NCBI GenBank assembly: GCA_016708025.1 | Contig: JADJGQ010000001.1 | Span: 62,001 to 126,000, forward strand | Reading direction: 5' to 3' | Source: a bacterium | GTDB taxonomy: Bacteria; Zixibacteria; MSB-5A5; GN15; FEB-12 | Length of the DNA: 64,000 nucleotides | Shown here: positions 1 to 8,528 of the stretch, one piece after another | How the letters are laid out: every line of letters starts with the position of its first letter | How positions within the stretch are numbered: position 1 is the stretch's first letter | The notes under the pieces: model-generated | The model's input: only the letters and a program-made list of their open reading frames with translations | Database searches by the model: none | Told to the model about the DNA's origin: nothing | Translations under genes and position numbers: made by a program

Positions 1-765
1 AGCCCGGGTGGGCCGGCACCCGACAGACGCCGGGGTAGAGCCAAAAAGGGATGCCGGGGGTTTTACATAGGGAGGATCGGGCAGGAGGGTCTGTAACAAT
101 GTTTTGCCGGTTTCCAATTGCGGCCACCAGGCGTAAATGATGTCCATTCCCGATGCGCCGGAGAAGATATTGAAGCCGTTGTACGTGGAACCTGTCCCGT
201 CATAGTCACTCGCCATCACGAACAGATACTCGCGCTTCCCAACCGAATTGCTGTTGGGATCCCAGGTGAGATTGGCGGCCCCCTGGCCGGCATCTTCCAC
301 AAAACAGAGATTGAGACGGCGCGGATTTAACGGGTCGGTGACATCATATGCCGCTCCGGGGAATGTCCCAACGCCCGCAGAGGCGTAGCCGAGATCGCGC
401 CGAAATGTCCGGCAGACCGAGGTCGTGGTGGTGCTGAATTCTATCTTAACAGGGAAGTAGCCGGCATCGGAGAGATTACTTCCGAAGAAGCTCTTTCCTT
501 TACCGATCGATTGAAAAAAGGCTTCACCGGACCAACTGATACCGCGCATCCATCGATCGGCCCCTTGCCAATTGGCGCCAATATCCGGCTCGCCTTGCGA
601 TGCTACAGAAGCTACCTGTGCCGGAAGATCCGGTTCCGGTGAGATGACCTCCATTGTCGAGTACTGATTGGTTGCGGGCGACCAAGCGGCTTCGACTTGA
701 ATAGCCAGCAGGAGAACGCAAAGAAATTTCAGCCCGCATGCAATGACTGAACGGTAATTAGCCAC
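1..765 (-). CDS. Secreted protein of unknown function, C-terminus cut by window edge
   Basis: An uninterrupted reading frame of 255 codons runs from a GTG at 765 off the left edge. The start is chosen because GAAGGAG lies about 5 bases upstream and because the first residues form a signal peptide: a short basic start, a hydrophobic core (LKFLCVLLLAI) and a VEAA cleavage region. The mature part is rich in Ser, Gly, Asp and aromatic residues, with stretches such as AAYDVTDPLNPRRLN and LCFVEDAG, as expected of an extracellular beta-rich protein. I do not recognise the family. Proteins of this kind in related bacteria often end in a dockerin or sorting tail, but that end is outside the window. 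A good promoter lies just upstream. Confidence 0.75.
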   Translation of the reverse strand, partial: MANYRSVIACGLKFLCVLLLAIQVEAAWSPATNQYSTMEVISPEPDLPAQVASVASQGEPDIGANWQGADRWMRGISWSGEAFFQSIGKGKSFFGSNLSDAGYFPVKIEFSTTTTSVCRTFRRDLGYASAGVGTFPGAAYDVTDPLNPRRLNLCFVEDAGQGAANLTWDPNSNSVGKREYLFVMASDYDGTGSTYNGFNIFSGASGMDIIYAWWPQLETGKTLLQTLLPDPPYVKPPASLFGSTPASVGCRPTRA

Positions 766-802
766 GACCACTCCTTCAGACGGATAGAATGTATCTGTGG
801 GG

Positions 803-831
803 AATATACAATCGTTGACCGATTTAGTCAA
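803..831 (-). promoter_or_regulatory. Sigma-70-like promoter of the secreted protein gene
   Basis: On the minus strand a -35 box TTGACT (826-831) and a -10 box TATATT (803-808) are separated by 17 bases, about 40 bases before the GTG at 765. The -35 box is part of an inverted repeat (TTGAC, 7 bases, GTCAA) that also occurs at the promoter near 34.0 kb. Confidence 0.65.
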
Positions 832-868
832 CGATGAGAGGTGCCGCGGGGGGTAGAAAACCGGGTGG

Positions 869-1339
869 TTAGTTGGCAGTCTCTAATTCGACATTAAACC
901 AGATCATTGTCCAGACGACTGTCAGGATCCCTTTGATATCGATCGCCCAGCCGCCACCAATCAGATAAAGATAGGCAACAAGCGAGAAGCCGAAAAACAT
1001 TTTGGTCAATCCAAGTTTGACTTGGGTGACGATGAAATTATAGAGACCGATCAGCAGAAAGAGGCCGATCAGAGCAGGGGCGAAGATCAGTGACAACCAA
1101 CCCCAAACTCGGTCAAGCGAAGCCTGTCCACCCATGGGAGTCGGGTCCGGAAGATTCATCAGATAATAGAAATGGGCGCAGAAGAAAAACGCCCCGAGGA
1201 CGAGGTAGAGTATCCCTTCCATCGATTCGTCGCGCAACTCGCGGATACCGACCATCACGAAAAAGAGGGCGGCGGCGACTAACCCGGACATCATGATCAG
1301 GGATCCGTTGGCGTAAAGTTGGTTCAGGCTGCTTTCCAT
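869..1339 (-). CDS. Four-helix integral membrane protein, unknown function
   Basis: This encodes 156 residues with four predicted membrane segments, roughly residues 13-33, 42-62, 81-103 and 113-145. The start is supported by AGGAG six bases before the ATG. There is no signal peptide, catalytic motif or family signature that I recognise. The short loops and the conserved-looking GGGWAID turn between the last helices suggest a small structural or channel-like membrane protein. It lies alone between two secreted-protein genes on the same strand and could share transcripts with either. Confidence 0.65.
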   Translation of the reverse strand: MESSLNQLYANGSLIMMSGLVAAALFFVMVGIRELRDESMEGILYLVLGAFFFCAHFYYLMNLPDPTPMGGQASLDRVWGWLSLIFAPALIGLFLLIGLYNFIVTQVKLGLTKMFFGFSLVAYLYLIGGGWAIDIKGILTVVWTMIWFNVELETAN

Positions 1340-1546
1340 ATTTTTCTCCTGACCCCTACTAACGTAAATGGCGTGCCGGAACCGCCCTGTCCCAAATGGG
1401 ACAAGTCAACTTATTGTGCAGGAATAGATTTCGATGTTAGGAAAGCTGGAGGATGGGATTGCGGCCACTGCGAACTTCGCAATCGGCCGACATCGGTATG
1501 CAGCGGATGGGTATAGTGCGCGGCCAATACCCATCATGGACTGAAC

Positions 1547-4465
1547 TTATGGACAATCCGGCAGCGTCACGCCTCCGGAAACCAGATAGACGATCAAGAG
1601 ACTGAGGTCGGACAGATCAATCCTCCCCGAGACATTGATATCAGCTTCGTCTGTACAGGTAGGCGCGGCAAAACCGCCGATCAGATAGCCGATCATCAGC
1701 GAAAGATCCGACAGATCGACCGGTCCGATACCGTTTACATTTCCGGTGGTCCCTTCACAGCAACTGGGCGGGTCAAGGAGAGTCGACCGAAGGCTGTATG
1801 CATCGATCAAAAAGCATCCGCTGTTGACGTTGAACTTCAGCTCCTGCGGACCAGTACCGGTGAAGGCTCCGCAGTCGAATTTGTAAGTTCCGGGAGTGGT
1901 CACTGCGATACTCCCCGAAGTATTAGTGCCGCCGGGCAGGCTGATCTCGATACTTCCCGGTGTCGTCACCTGGAAGACCTGGATCCTGACTTCCATTGCC
2001 GCATGCCAGGGTGTCAAGGACGGGACAGTAAACAGATTGACCAGTTCGGTCGATCCGCATGTTCCCCAGCGGGAGGGGACATCTTTCAGGTACAGACCGG
2101 GCAATTCTGGGCTCACCACTGTGTCAAAAGCGGGCGGGGACTGGTTCATCGCCTCATTCCCCTGGGCCTGGCCACCGACGGAAAATCCGGGGAAATCATA
2201 TGGATTTGAAGCCGATGCTGTACCGGGCTGATCGGTTCGAAGTCGCGCTGTGTAGGTGAAGGTTGGCTCATCACAACGCATCCGAAAGTCTGCTGGCTTA
2301 TTTTGGCTATTGAGAACAGTGCGTACTTCATTTCCAGCGCTATATCCTGCCGAACCGGGGATATTCCAACTCCAGACCGCCCGTTTATGGCGGGAGAATC
2401 CCGGGAGGAATAGGGTGTCTTCGTACATCGTGACAGTAGCCGAGGTCGAGGTATCTCCTTCGAACGTAAATGTCGCCTGCCCGTTCTCCGGGACGACAAA
2501 CGAGAACCAATAGCCGTAATACGCCTGTTGACCACGTTCCCACAGCCAGGGGCGAGCATCCGAGGTCGCCAGCAGTAGATTGATCTCGCTGATCCGGAAA
2601 TTCAGCGACGAGGTATCCGCCACCACTTTCGTGCGAACAGTATCAACAACCGTTCCCGGAGGATTCGCCAGCAGCCAGGCGCGATAGTCGTCACGAAGTT
2701 CGGTGAAGGCCGTGCGCAGTGAAATCGTGAATTGCACTGTACTTGTCGCCGCCGCCGTCCAAGCGCCGATATGCGACGTAGTATTTGCGGAATCCATAAA
2801 TGTCTGCAGGAACGGCGAACTACTTGTACCTGACCATCCATTGGCATTGCCGGCTCCGGACCTGACGGTGATCCGGTACTGGCTGTGATTGTCAAGAGCG
2901 AGCAGAGCATCGGCAAAGAGACCGCCATTTGATGCTGTTATCGTCACCTGGATATCGAATACCGAGGAATCCAGTGCGCGCTGTAACCAGCCACGTAAGT
3001 CAGTCGGTGTGATGATCGAGCCACCGTAGGTCAGCAGACCTAGCGGGCTGGCCTGGCCAGAGATGTGCAACTCGAGCGATAGCCCCCCATGACCCGACCG
3101 GACGGATTGTGCGCTCTCTCGCGCAATTGCCGCAAGAGTGGAGTCGACCGTTGCCTTGGTGTACCATCCCAAGGCGCTTTGTGGAATACTCGACTCACTC
3201 GCCGTTTGCCCGCCTTCATACAGCACCGTCACATTCTCCGGGCAATAGTGGAACGGCACCGAGAGTGTGTTGTAGGCCATTACCAATTCTGCCCAGTACC
3301 GACGGTGATTGTTAGTTCGGTTCGGTCCACCACCAATGAGCAATGCTCTTTTGTTGGGGCGACAGATATCCGGATCCTCCCAGAAGTACGAGGAGTCCCC
3401 GGTGGTGGTGGGATAACCAGGAGCATCGAGGATCTTCTGCCATCGGGTGGCGTAGAGAGAGAGCTCATCCTGATCGAGCGGACTGATCGGCGCAACGTCA
3501 TCCTTGCTCTGCAAATAGCCGGTCGCCATGACCAGCGATCCAGCAAAGCTGTCATGCGGTTGTGGTCCGACCAGGAACGCTTCGGACCGTGGAGCGAGTG
3601 GGCTGTTCGAGAGATAGTCCGGGTAGAACGAGATCAACTTCCCTTCGGCAGAATCGCTCACATATCCGACAACTGATACCCGTCGGCCATCCAGCGAATC
3701 AAGTTGTTGGTGTATCCCTTCCAGCGTGCGCACCGTATCCTCATCGGTGGCGCAGAATGCGGAATTGGAGAACCCATCGACCCAGACCATAAAGTTACCA
3801 GCGATCGGGCCGGTCCAGAAATCATTCCATTCGAGCCAACTGTCGTCGCGATACCCCCAATTGACACAATTGACAGGGGGGAGGATGGTATCAAACAGCA
3901 CCGATGGATACGGCTGAGGAGTCGTGCCATCGTATTCTATCGTGACATAAAACGGTCCATTGACACAGACCGGATCATCCAGTCGCAACACGCCGACCTT
4001 TGGCGCCATGAACGAGACTGAATCAAGCTGATAATGGCGGCTGTACAACTTCTCCTGCGGACCGGCGCAGGAATCATCCGGCAACGCGCTCCAGATCTGC
4101 AACCTAATGCCGAGCGGCCACTGTGCGCCGGTGAAATGGAACATCGGCATCGAGACGAAATAGATCGCGTACGGGTAATCCTCAGTCCCGGTGCAGTTCA
4201 CCGGGTTCATGTACGAGGCAAAGCGGTATCCGGGCTGAATGCCGGAATAGTAGGCCATTGCGGTCGGGACATGGTTTTTGAGCGAGCAGGACGCCGCTTC
4301 AGTGGGGCGGAAATTCTGGCGCAGCAGATTGAACGGTTCGTTGACCAGATCGAATGCTGGTGGGAGATTGTCAACAGTGTCGCTTGCGGTAAGACCAACA
4401 GCGGTGATCACCTGAATCAGCAGACAGACCAGAAAGGCCGCCGGCCATCGTCTCTTCCATTCCAT
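1547..4465 (-). CDS. Secreted caspase-like (C13/C25-type fold) protein with C-terminal dockerin
   Basis: The protein has 972 residues. The ATG at 4465 is preferred over an in-frame ATG at 4627 because GGAGAG precedes it and because it begins a clear signal peptide (MEWKRRWPAAFLVCLLIQVI). Residues about 60-235 look like a beta-sandwich and 240-350 like an OB-type domain. Residues 370-600 resemble the caspase-like domain of peptidases: ALLIGGG (374-380), a long helix with NNHRRYW, then two core strands. Where active enzymes have SGHG and QCFSGG, this one has SGQA (469-472) and TASNGG (510-515), so the catalytic His and Cys appear to be missing. Residues about 901-972 hold two dockerin-like repeats with DLSDLSLMIGYL and DLSDLSLLIVYL. 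It probably acts outside the cell or on its surface, as a binding rather than proteolytic module. Confidence 0.75.
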   Translation of the reverse strand: MEWKRRWPAAFLVCLLIQVITAVGLTASDTVDNLPPAFDLVNEPFNLLRQNFRPTEAASCSLKNHVPTAMAYYSGIQPGYRFASYMNPVNCTGTEDYPYAIYFVSMPMFHFTGAQWPLGIRLQIWSALPDDSCAGPQEKLYSRHYQLDSVSFMAPKVGVLRLDDPVCVNGPFYVTIEYDGTTPQPYPSVLFDTILPPVNCVNWGYRDDSWLEWNDFWTGPIAGNFMVWVDGFSNSAFCATDEDTVRTLEGIHQQLDSLDGRRVSVVGYVSDSAEGKLISFYPDYLSNSPLAPRSEAFLVGPQPHDSFAGSLVMATGYLQSKDDVAPISPLDQDELSLYATRWQKILDAPGYPTTTGDSSYFWEDPDICRPNKRALLIGGGPNRTNNHRRYWAELVMAYNTLSVPFHYCPENVTVLYEGGQTASESSIPQSALGWYTKATVDSTLAAIARESAQSVRSGHGGLSLELHISGQASPLGLLTYGGSIITPTDLRGWLQRALDSSVFDIQVTITASNGGLFADALLALDNHSQYRITVRSGAGNANGWSGTSSSPFLQTFMDSANTTSHIGAWTAAATSTVQFTISLRTAFTELRDDYRAWLLANPPGTVVDTVRTKVVADTSSLNFRISEINLLLATSDARPWLWERGQQAYYGYWFSFVVPENGQATFTFEGDTSTSATVTMYEDTLFLPGFSRHKRAVWSWNIPGSAGYSAGNEVRTVLNSQNKPADFRMRCDEPTFTYTARLRTDQPGTASASNPYDFPGFSVGGQAQGNEAMNQSPPAFDTVVSPELPGLYLKDVPSRWGTCGSTELVNLFTVPSLTPWHAAMEVRIQVFQVTTPGSIEISLPGGTNTSGSIAVTTPGTYKFDCGAFTGTGPQELKFNVNSGCFLIDAYSLRSTLLDPPSCCEGTTGNVNGIGPVDLSDLSLMIGYLIGGFAAPTCTDEADINVSGRIDLSDLSLLIVYLVSGGVTLPDCP

Positions 4466-4819
4466 CCCAATCTCTCCACGTCGCGAGTTGTGCAATCGAA
4501 ATCTGCAGTAGAAGGGTGGTGCATCCCGAGCAAAGGAGCACCAACTCCAATATAACAGATAGTGCGCAGTTTGCGACAGGCAAGTTGCTCCCGTCGGGCC
4601 CGTGTAGCTAACGTGTCCGTAACGCATTGTAGTATAATTCGTTACAATATTCCGATAAGGGACGCGCTGTTTTAAGCGGCATCCCGAAGAGTCGGAATTT
4701 ACATTAGGGGCGGAAATTCAGACAGAATCGCGGCCGATAAGTTTTGGGCGCGATTTCGGGGAATATTGCTTGAGTTCGATTCGATTGAATGGAAGAACCT
4801 GAAACCGGGATAATTACAG
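4466..4819. other. Intergenic region between divergent genes
   Basis: This gap separates the dockerin protein gene (minus) from the SH3 gene (plus). The dockerin frame stays open upstream to 4627, but that stretch lacks a ribosome site and reads unlike protein. I see no convincing promoter hexamer pair, although AT-rich bases at 4628-4660 (TATAATTCG, ACAATATTCC) could hold one for either gene. Confidence 0.4.
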
Positions 4820-5158
4820 ATGCAGTACGTCATCGTCTCACAAGCGCACAAAGCTACCTATCAGCAGGTCATCAACGCGGTGGAAGGGGAGATGATCGAG
4901 GTTGGACCGGAAGATGTAGATTTTCCCGGTTGGGTCTGGTGCACCGATCAGCACGGCATCAGTAGTTGGATCCCCAAAGCTTATTTGGCGATTGAGTCCG
5001 AGAAGGGGAGACTGCTTCGCGATTACAACGCCATGGAATTGACTGTCGGGCTCGGCGATCGATTGTCAGTTGTAGTGGAGGAATCATCCTGGTATCTCTG
5101 CGAAACGGAGAGCGGAGTTCGCGGCTGGGTGCCGATAGAAAATGTCAGACCGCTTTAG
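4820..5158 (+). CDS. Double SH3-domain protein
   Basis: The 112 residues form two tandem SH3-like units. Unit one spans about residues 1-57, with an acidic RT-loop-like stretch and the WVWCTDQHGISSWIPKAYL core. Unit two spans about 58-112, with the ALYDYNA-like segment DYNAMELTVGLGDRLSV and the end GVRGWVPIENV. Both carry the Trp-Gly/Ser-Trp-x-Pro signature of SH3 folds. There is no signal peptide, so the protein is probably cytosolic. Bacterial proteins of this layout are common but largely uncharacterised, and peptide or wall binding is possible. It starts 13 bases after an AT-rich stretch and ends 17 bases before the DUF4396 gene, so the two may be cotranscribed. Confidence 0.75.
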   Translation: MQYVIVSQAHKATYQQVINAVEGEMIEVGPEDVDFPGWVWCTDQHGISSWIPKAYLAIESEKGRLLRDYNAMELTVGLGDRLSVVVEESSWYLCETESGVRGWVPIENVRPL

Positions 5159-5175
5159 ATTCGAGGGACTAGTAC

Positions 5176-5660
5176 ATGGACCATGGTCACCATTCCCACG
5201 GGCACTCTCATCCTCAACCTCCGTCATCACATAACACGCACCATTCTTCACGACAGTCTGATGCCGCATTGGCTTTCAGCGCAACCCTGCATTGTTTGAT
5301 AGGCTGCGGGGGGGGGAGGGGGGGGGGGGGAAAGGGGGGCCGGGGGGGGCCCCCCCCGGGGGGCCCATGGTGAGGCTCGGGTTTGTTTTCGGCTTTCTCC
5401 TCGGGATGATCCCGCTGTTGCGAGCCGGTTTCTCTACTAAGCGTGCGTTCAGGCAGGTACTGATCGCCGAGGGGCTCAGTATCGCGGTGATGGAAGCGTT
5501 CGAGGTCGCGACACAACTGGTGATCCCGGGAGTAATGGAAGCTGGCTTGACTGATTCACTCTTCTGGCTCGGGATGCTCGCCGCTTTGGTGGTTGGATTT
5601 ATCGCGGCTTATCCGGTGAATCTGATCATGATCCGACGCGGCGTTCGCCACCAGCACTAA
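5176..5660 (+). pseudogene. DUF4396-family membrane protein, reading frame broken by a G/C run
   Basis: The first frame (from ATG 5176) gives a His-rich N-terminus (MDHGHHSHGHSH), then SATLHCLIGC, which matches the opening of the DUF4396 family. The last part, in a different frame from about 5370, gives FVFGFLLGMIPLLRAG, IAVMEAFEVATQLVIPGVMEAGL, then FWLGM and AAYPVNLIMIRRG, which match the rest of the family including its third helix and PVN-RG ending. The family's intervening helix (around GEV-GM-IGTALGW) is absent. In its place is a 59-base run of G, C and A that also shifts the frame. Each half is intact, so I regard this as one real gene spoiled by a sequence or assembly error rather than true decay. 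Function is unknown; the His-rich tail suggests metal binding. Confidence 0.7.
5308..5366. other. Low-complexity G/C run, probable assembly artefact
   Basis: Fifty-nine consecutive bases contain no T and only four A. They are mostly runs of G, then alternating blocks of G and C. The run replaces a conserved part of the DUF4396 gene and breaks its frame. Nothing else in the window has this composition, which points to low-quality base calls or gap filling. Confidence 0.7.
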
Positions 5661-5662
5661 GA

Positions 5663-6802
5663 TTACTTCAGGAGTCGTCGCGTGATCTCGTCGGCAAGGT
5701 AGATTCCTTCTTCAGACAATTTCAACTGGTCCCCCTCCGGGAGAAGGTGTCCTGACCTCACCAACAGTTCGAACTGCTTGGCATCCAGACGCTCCTCGAC
5801 CGATACTCCAAAGCGGGCCGCATACTGATGACGGTCGATCCCCCGCGAGGTCCGCAGCCCCAGCATGATCGATTCCACCATCCGTTCATCGATCCCCGAT
5901 TCATCGTAGATCACCGGACGGCTTCCCGACTTGAGCGATTTGATGTACTCCATCACGTTTGAGACATTGGCAAACCGACGTCCCTGCATGAAGGAATGCC
6001 CCGATGGTCCCAGTGCGAGATAATCGTTCCCTTCCCAGTAGCCGAGATTATGGCGGCACTCAAATCCCGGTTTGGCAAACGATGAAATCTCGTAGCGGTG
6101 GTAGCCGGCCTCGGCGAGCCGTTCACATCCGCCGCGATAGAGCGCGAGGCAGACTTCCTGCGATGGCATCACCAGCGAGCCCGACTCCACCCGCTCCGCC
6201 AGTTTTGTCCCCGGTTCGACAGTCAGTTGATAGAACGAAATGTGGGGCGGGTTCAAATCGATGAGCTCATCCAAATCGCGCGAGAGGATCTTGCTGGTCT
6301 GTTTGGGTAGGCCAAAGATCAGGTCCAGGCCGAAATTCTCATACCCCAGCGCATTGGTCAGATAGACCGCTTTGTAGCTGTGGTCGGGATTATGCTTTCG
6401 ATTGAGCAGTTTCAGTAGATGTGGGTCAAATGACTGGATACCGAAGGTCGGGCGGTTGATCCCCAGCTCTCTAAATGCCTGCAGATTTTCCAGATGAACC
6501 GAATCCGGGTTATTCTCGATTGAGAACTCGATTCCGTCCGACACATAAAACAGAGAGCGAAGTTGGGCCAGCCAGTCGGAGAACATCTGGAGGTTGGTCA
6601 GCGAGGGGGTGCCGCCGCCGATGAAGATGGTCGAGATCTCACGATCCTGCCCGGCGTAGGCTTCGGCGCAGAGTTCGGTCTCAATGCGGAGGGCTTCGTA
6701 AAACGAGCGCTCCATCCCGAGATCGAACAGCTCCTTATAAAAGTCGCAGTACGAGCACTTATTGCGGCAAAAGGGGAAATGGACGTAAAGACCGAATGGC
6801 AT
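5663..6802 (-). CDS. hemW: Radical SAM heme chaperone HemW
   Basis: HemW is a radical SAM protein related to oxygen-independent coproporphyrinogen III oxidase that binds heme and passes it to respiratory enzymes. The 379 residues carry the 4Fe-4S motif C12-x3-C16-x2-C19 followed by DF, the SAM-binding FIGGGTPS stretch near residues 60-68, and the family's FGLDLIFGLPKQT and ISFYQLTVEPGTKL segments. The cluster motif lacks the fourth Cys (CxC) of true HemN, which favours HemW. Length is typical. The ATG directly abuts the stop codon of lepB, so the two genes form an operon. Confidence 0.92.
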   Translation of the reverse strand: MPFGLYVHFPFCRNKCSYCDFYKELFDLGMERSFYEALRIETELCAEAYAGQDREISTIFIGGGTPSLTNLQMFSDWLAQLRSLFYVSDGIEFSIENNPDSVHLENLQAFRELGINRPTFGIQSFDPHLLKLLNRKHNPDHSYKAVYLTNALGYENFGLDLIFGLPKQTSKILSRDLDELIDLNPPHISFYQLTVEPGTKLAERVESGSLVMPSQEVCLALYRGGCERLAEAGYHRYEISSFAKPGFECRHNLGYWEGNDYLALGPSGHSFMQGRRFANVSNVMEYIKSLKSGSRPVIYDESGIDERMVESIMLGLRTSRGIDRHQYAARFGVSVEERLDAKQFELLVRSGHLLPEGDQLKLSEEGIYLADEITRRLLK

Positions 6803-7531
6803 TTAGAGTGGCACGCCGACCCGATCGAACCGGATATGGGTCGGGGCATTCATGATGCCGTGACCGATCCAGCTGAACAGATCTATGACGTACGGGAAGG
6901 ACCAACCCGGTGGGTCTGTCGCCGGCTCCCACGACCAGTAAATGAATACTGCTTTGCCGTGGATATTGGCGGCAGGGACCGTTCCCCAGAAACGACTATC
7001 CCGACTGTCGTCGCGGTTGTCGCCCAGCACAAAGTACTCATTCTGCGGCACCACCAGCGGGCCGAAGTTATCCCGGAAGGAGAGATCCATCGGGATGATC
7101 TTTTTGTCGATGTACTTGGCATCATCAGGGACTTTCGCCGCCTGACCATCGACATACAGTACTTTGTCCACGACCTCAACCGTCTGACCCGGCAACGCCA
7201 CCACCCGCTTGATATAATCCTTGTCCGGATTATTGGGATATTTGAAGACGATGATATCGCCGGCCTCCGGGACTTTCCCGCCGTACTTGTACGCCAGCTT
7301 GTTCACAAAGATGTAGTCTCCCTCGTAGAGGGCGTTTTCCATCGATGCTGAGTTGACGCGATAGGCCGAGACCACGAAGAAGCGGAGCAGCAGGGCTGCC
7401 ACGACTGCGATAATGGTCGTCTCCAGATATTCCCGCCATAGCGGCTTTCGTTCCTTTTGATTGAGGAACGAACGGGCATGTTGCTGCCGTTCAATCTGGG
7501 TATGTTCCTTGATGAGGAAATCTTGATCCAT
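6803..7531 (-). CDS. lepB: Signal peptidase I
   Basis: This membrane-bound serine protease removes signal peptides from exported proteins. The 242 residues show an N-terminal cytosolic part, one membrane helix (about 38-57), the catalytic Ser63 in NSASMEN, the general-base Lys108 in DYIKRVVALPGQ, and the box E motif GDNRDDSRDSRFWG. Other conserved pieces are VPEAGDIIVFKYP and the C-terminal FIYWSWEP. A single N-terminal helix is usual outside the gamma-proteobacteria. It is the first gene of the lepB-hemW pair. No strong ribosome site or promoter hexamers are evident ahead of it, where dispersed repeat DNA begins. Confidence 0.93.
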   Translation of the reverse strand: MDQDFLIKEHTQIERQQHARSFLNQKERKPLWREYLETTIIAVVAALLLRFFVVSAYRVNSASMENALYEGDYIFVNKLAYKYGGKVPEAGDIIVFKYPNNPDKDYIKRVVALPGQTVEVVDKVLYVDGQAAKVPDDAKYIDKKIIPMDLSFRDNFGPLVVPQNEYFVLGDNRDDSRDSRFWGTVPAANIHGKAVFIYWSWEPATDPPGWSFPYVIDLFSWIGHGIMNAPTHIRFDRVGVPL

Positions 7532-7609
7532 ACGTACTTGGGTTATCGGTTGTTCCCCATAGTTCTTTAGGCCAGGGGTATGAAATAATCAGGACTAAAT
7601 ATATGGCGG

Positions 7610-7900
7610 ATAAGGGGGGATAGCAACGAGGGAAGGGGGTGCCAGATTGGAATCATCAGGTAGTTGCAGGCGAGTCGGATAGGTTTTGACGGGGGCGTGA
7701 TGAGTGTGGTGGCGGGGATGTGTGGCATAGTATAGTCTTCCTACTAGAGGGGGAGGAATCGGAAGTACTGAGAAATGTAATACGGGGGGGGTGGATCCTA
7801 GCCTGCGCTGGATGAGGTGGGTGGTTGGAACGCGGGTACGGTTGAGGAAGGGAGGGGGATGTTGAATGGATGGAAGCGCGGAGGGTAGGTCATGAATGGC
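7610..7900. repeat. Dispersed intergenic repeat, copy 1 (left flank of RHS island)
   Basis: The non-coding stretch 7532-7937 is largely occupied by this element. The part from about 7739 to 7890 matches 14980-15128 closely: it shares CCTACTAGAGGGGGAGGA, GCGCTGGATGAGGTGGGTGG, AACGCGGGT, and TTGAATGGATGGAAGCGCGG followed by AGGGTAG. The upstream part is less similar. The G-rich strand gives proline-rich translations in reverse that should not be read as genes. A shorter third copy is at about 17.5 kb. Confidence 0.75.
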
Positions 7901-7937
7901 TTGCTGCACGCCATCTAACAAAATGGTGAAAGAGACG

Positions 7938-8432
7938 TTAGTACAACCCTAACTCAGTCAATGACTGAATATCGGCCGCAATTATAGAGAACCGGTTAGC
8001 AACCAAAGTCGCTCGAATATCCGCCTCCGTCGTCATGGCATCACAATAGGGCAATCCAACTTCCTCCAAGGCTGACTTGATAATCGCAAGTCTTTCTGCA
8101 GACTCTAGCTCCGGGTCTTCGAAATAGAGTGCTTTCTTAAGCATTGGTGCGACGACCTCCGATACTTGATTTTCCAGTCTCGCGTGAATATTGCATTGGT
8201 AGTGTTTGGTAGTAACATCGTCACGGATACTTCGCAGAAGAACTCCGATATTAAGATAGGACTGACCTCCATAGGGTAAACTCTGCAGATTAATAACCTG
8301 TACAACCTCTGGAAAGACTCGCCGCCAACTCATTCCTGTTCGTCTGAATCCATGCTTCCTTAACAGGGCTGTGATTTCCTTTGCCAGTGCACTTCTGATT
8401 TCCTTGCGTGTCTGAGCCATCGAACACACCAT
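7938..8432 (-). CDS. DUF4304-family protein, candidate immunity-associated
   Basis: The sequence from residue 5 onward fits DUF4304: RSALAKEITALLRKHGFRRTG, then SWRRVFPEVVQVINLQS and the SYLNIGVLLR strand. No signal peptide or membrane segment is present, so the protein is cytosolic. The start is uncertain: ATG 8432 and ATG 8420 both lack a good ribosome site, and an in-frame GTG at 8486 would add 18 residues. Members of this family are often found among polymorphic-toxin immunity genes, and this one is the last gene of the island downstream of the RHS toxin. The immunity role is inferred from position only. Confidence 0.6.
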   Translation of the reverse strand: MVCSMAQTRKEIRSALAKEITALLRKHGFRRTGMSWRRVFPEVVQVINLQSLPYGGQSYLNIGVLLRSIRDDVTTKHYQCNIHARLENQVSEVVAPMLKKALYFEDPELESAERLAIIKSALEEVGLPYCDAMTTEADIRATLVANRFSIIAADIQSLTELGLY

Positions 8433-8489
8433 TTTAGCGAGTCTGTTTTCTGGAATTACTCCTGCCTCGAACTTCCATATTGTCACAGA

Positions 8490-8516
8490 GGGCGGGTCCG
8501 CTAATGAACCCGGCCA
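8490..8516. repeat. Imperfect GGGCGGGTC palindrome
   Basis: A hairpin-forming element starting GGGCGGGTCC and ending AACCCGGCC lies between two minus-strand genes. It is an imperfect relative of the perfect palindrome at 9277-9303 and of the one at 17624-17648. Confidence 0.45.
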
Positions 8517-8528
8517 TGCTTCAAAGTT

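Noticed and set aside
3089..3676. 195-codon plus-strand frame
   Set aside because: It is antisense to the caspase-like protein gene and has neither ribosome site nor protein-like composition.
4466..4627. 54-residue N-terminal extension of the dockerin protein
   Set aside because: It would bury a clear signal peptide and has no ribosome site; ATG 4465 has both.
5308..5366. Phase-variable homopolymer switch
   Set aside because: The run mixes G, C and A blocks and replaces a conserved helix, whereas phase-variable tracts are single homopolymers or short unit repeats that leave the gene otherwise complete.
7595..7921. Proline-rich minus-strand open frame of 108 codons
   Set aside because: It lies wholly in the dispersed repeat, and a similar frame occurs in copy 2 with different frame-breaking changes, so it reflects G-rich DNA and not a gene.
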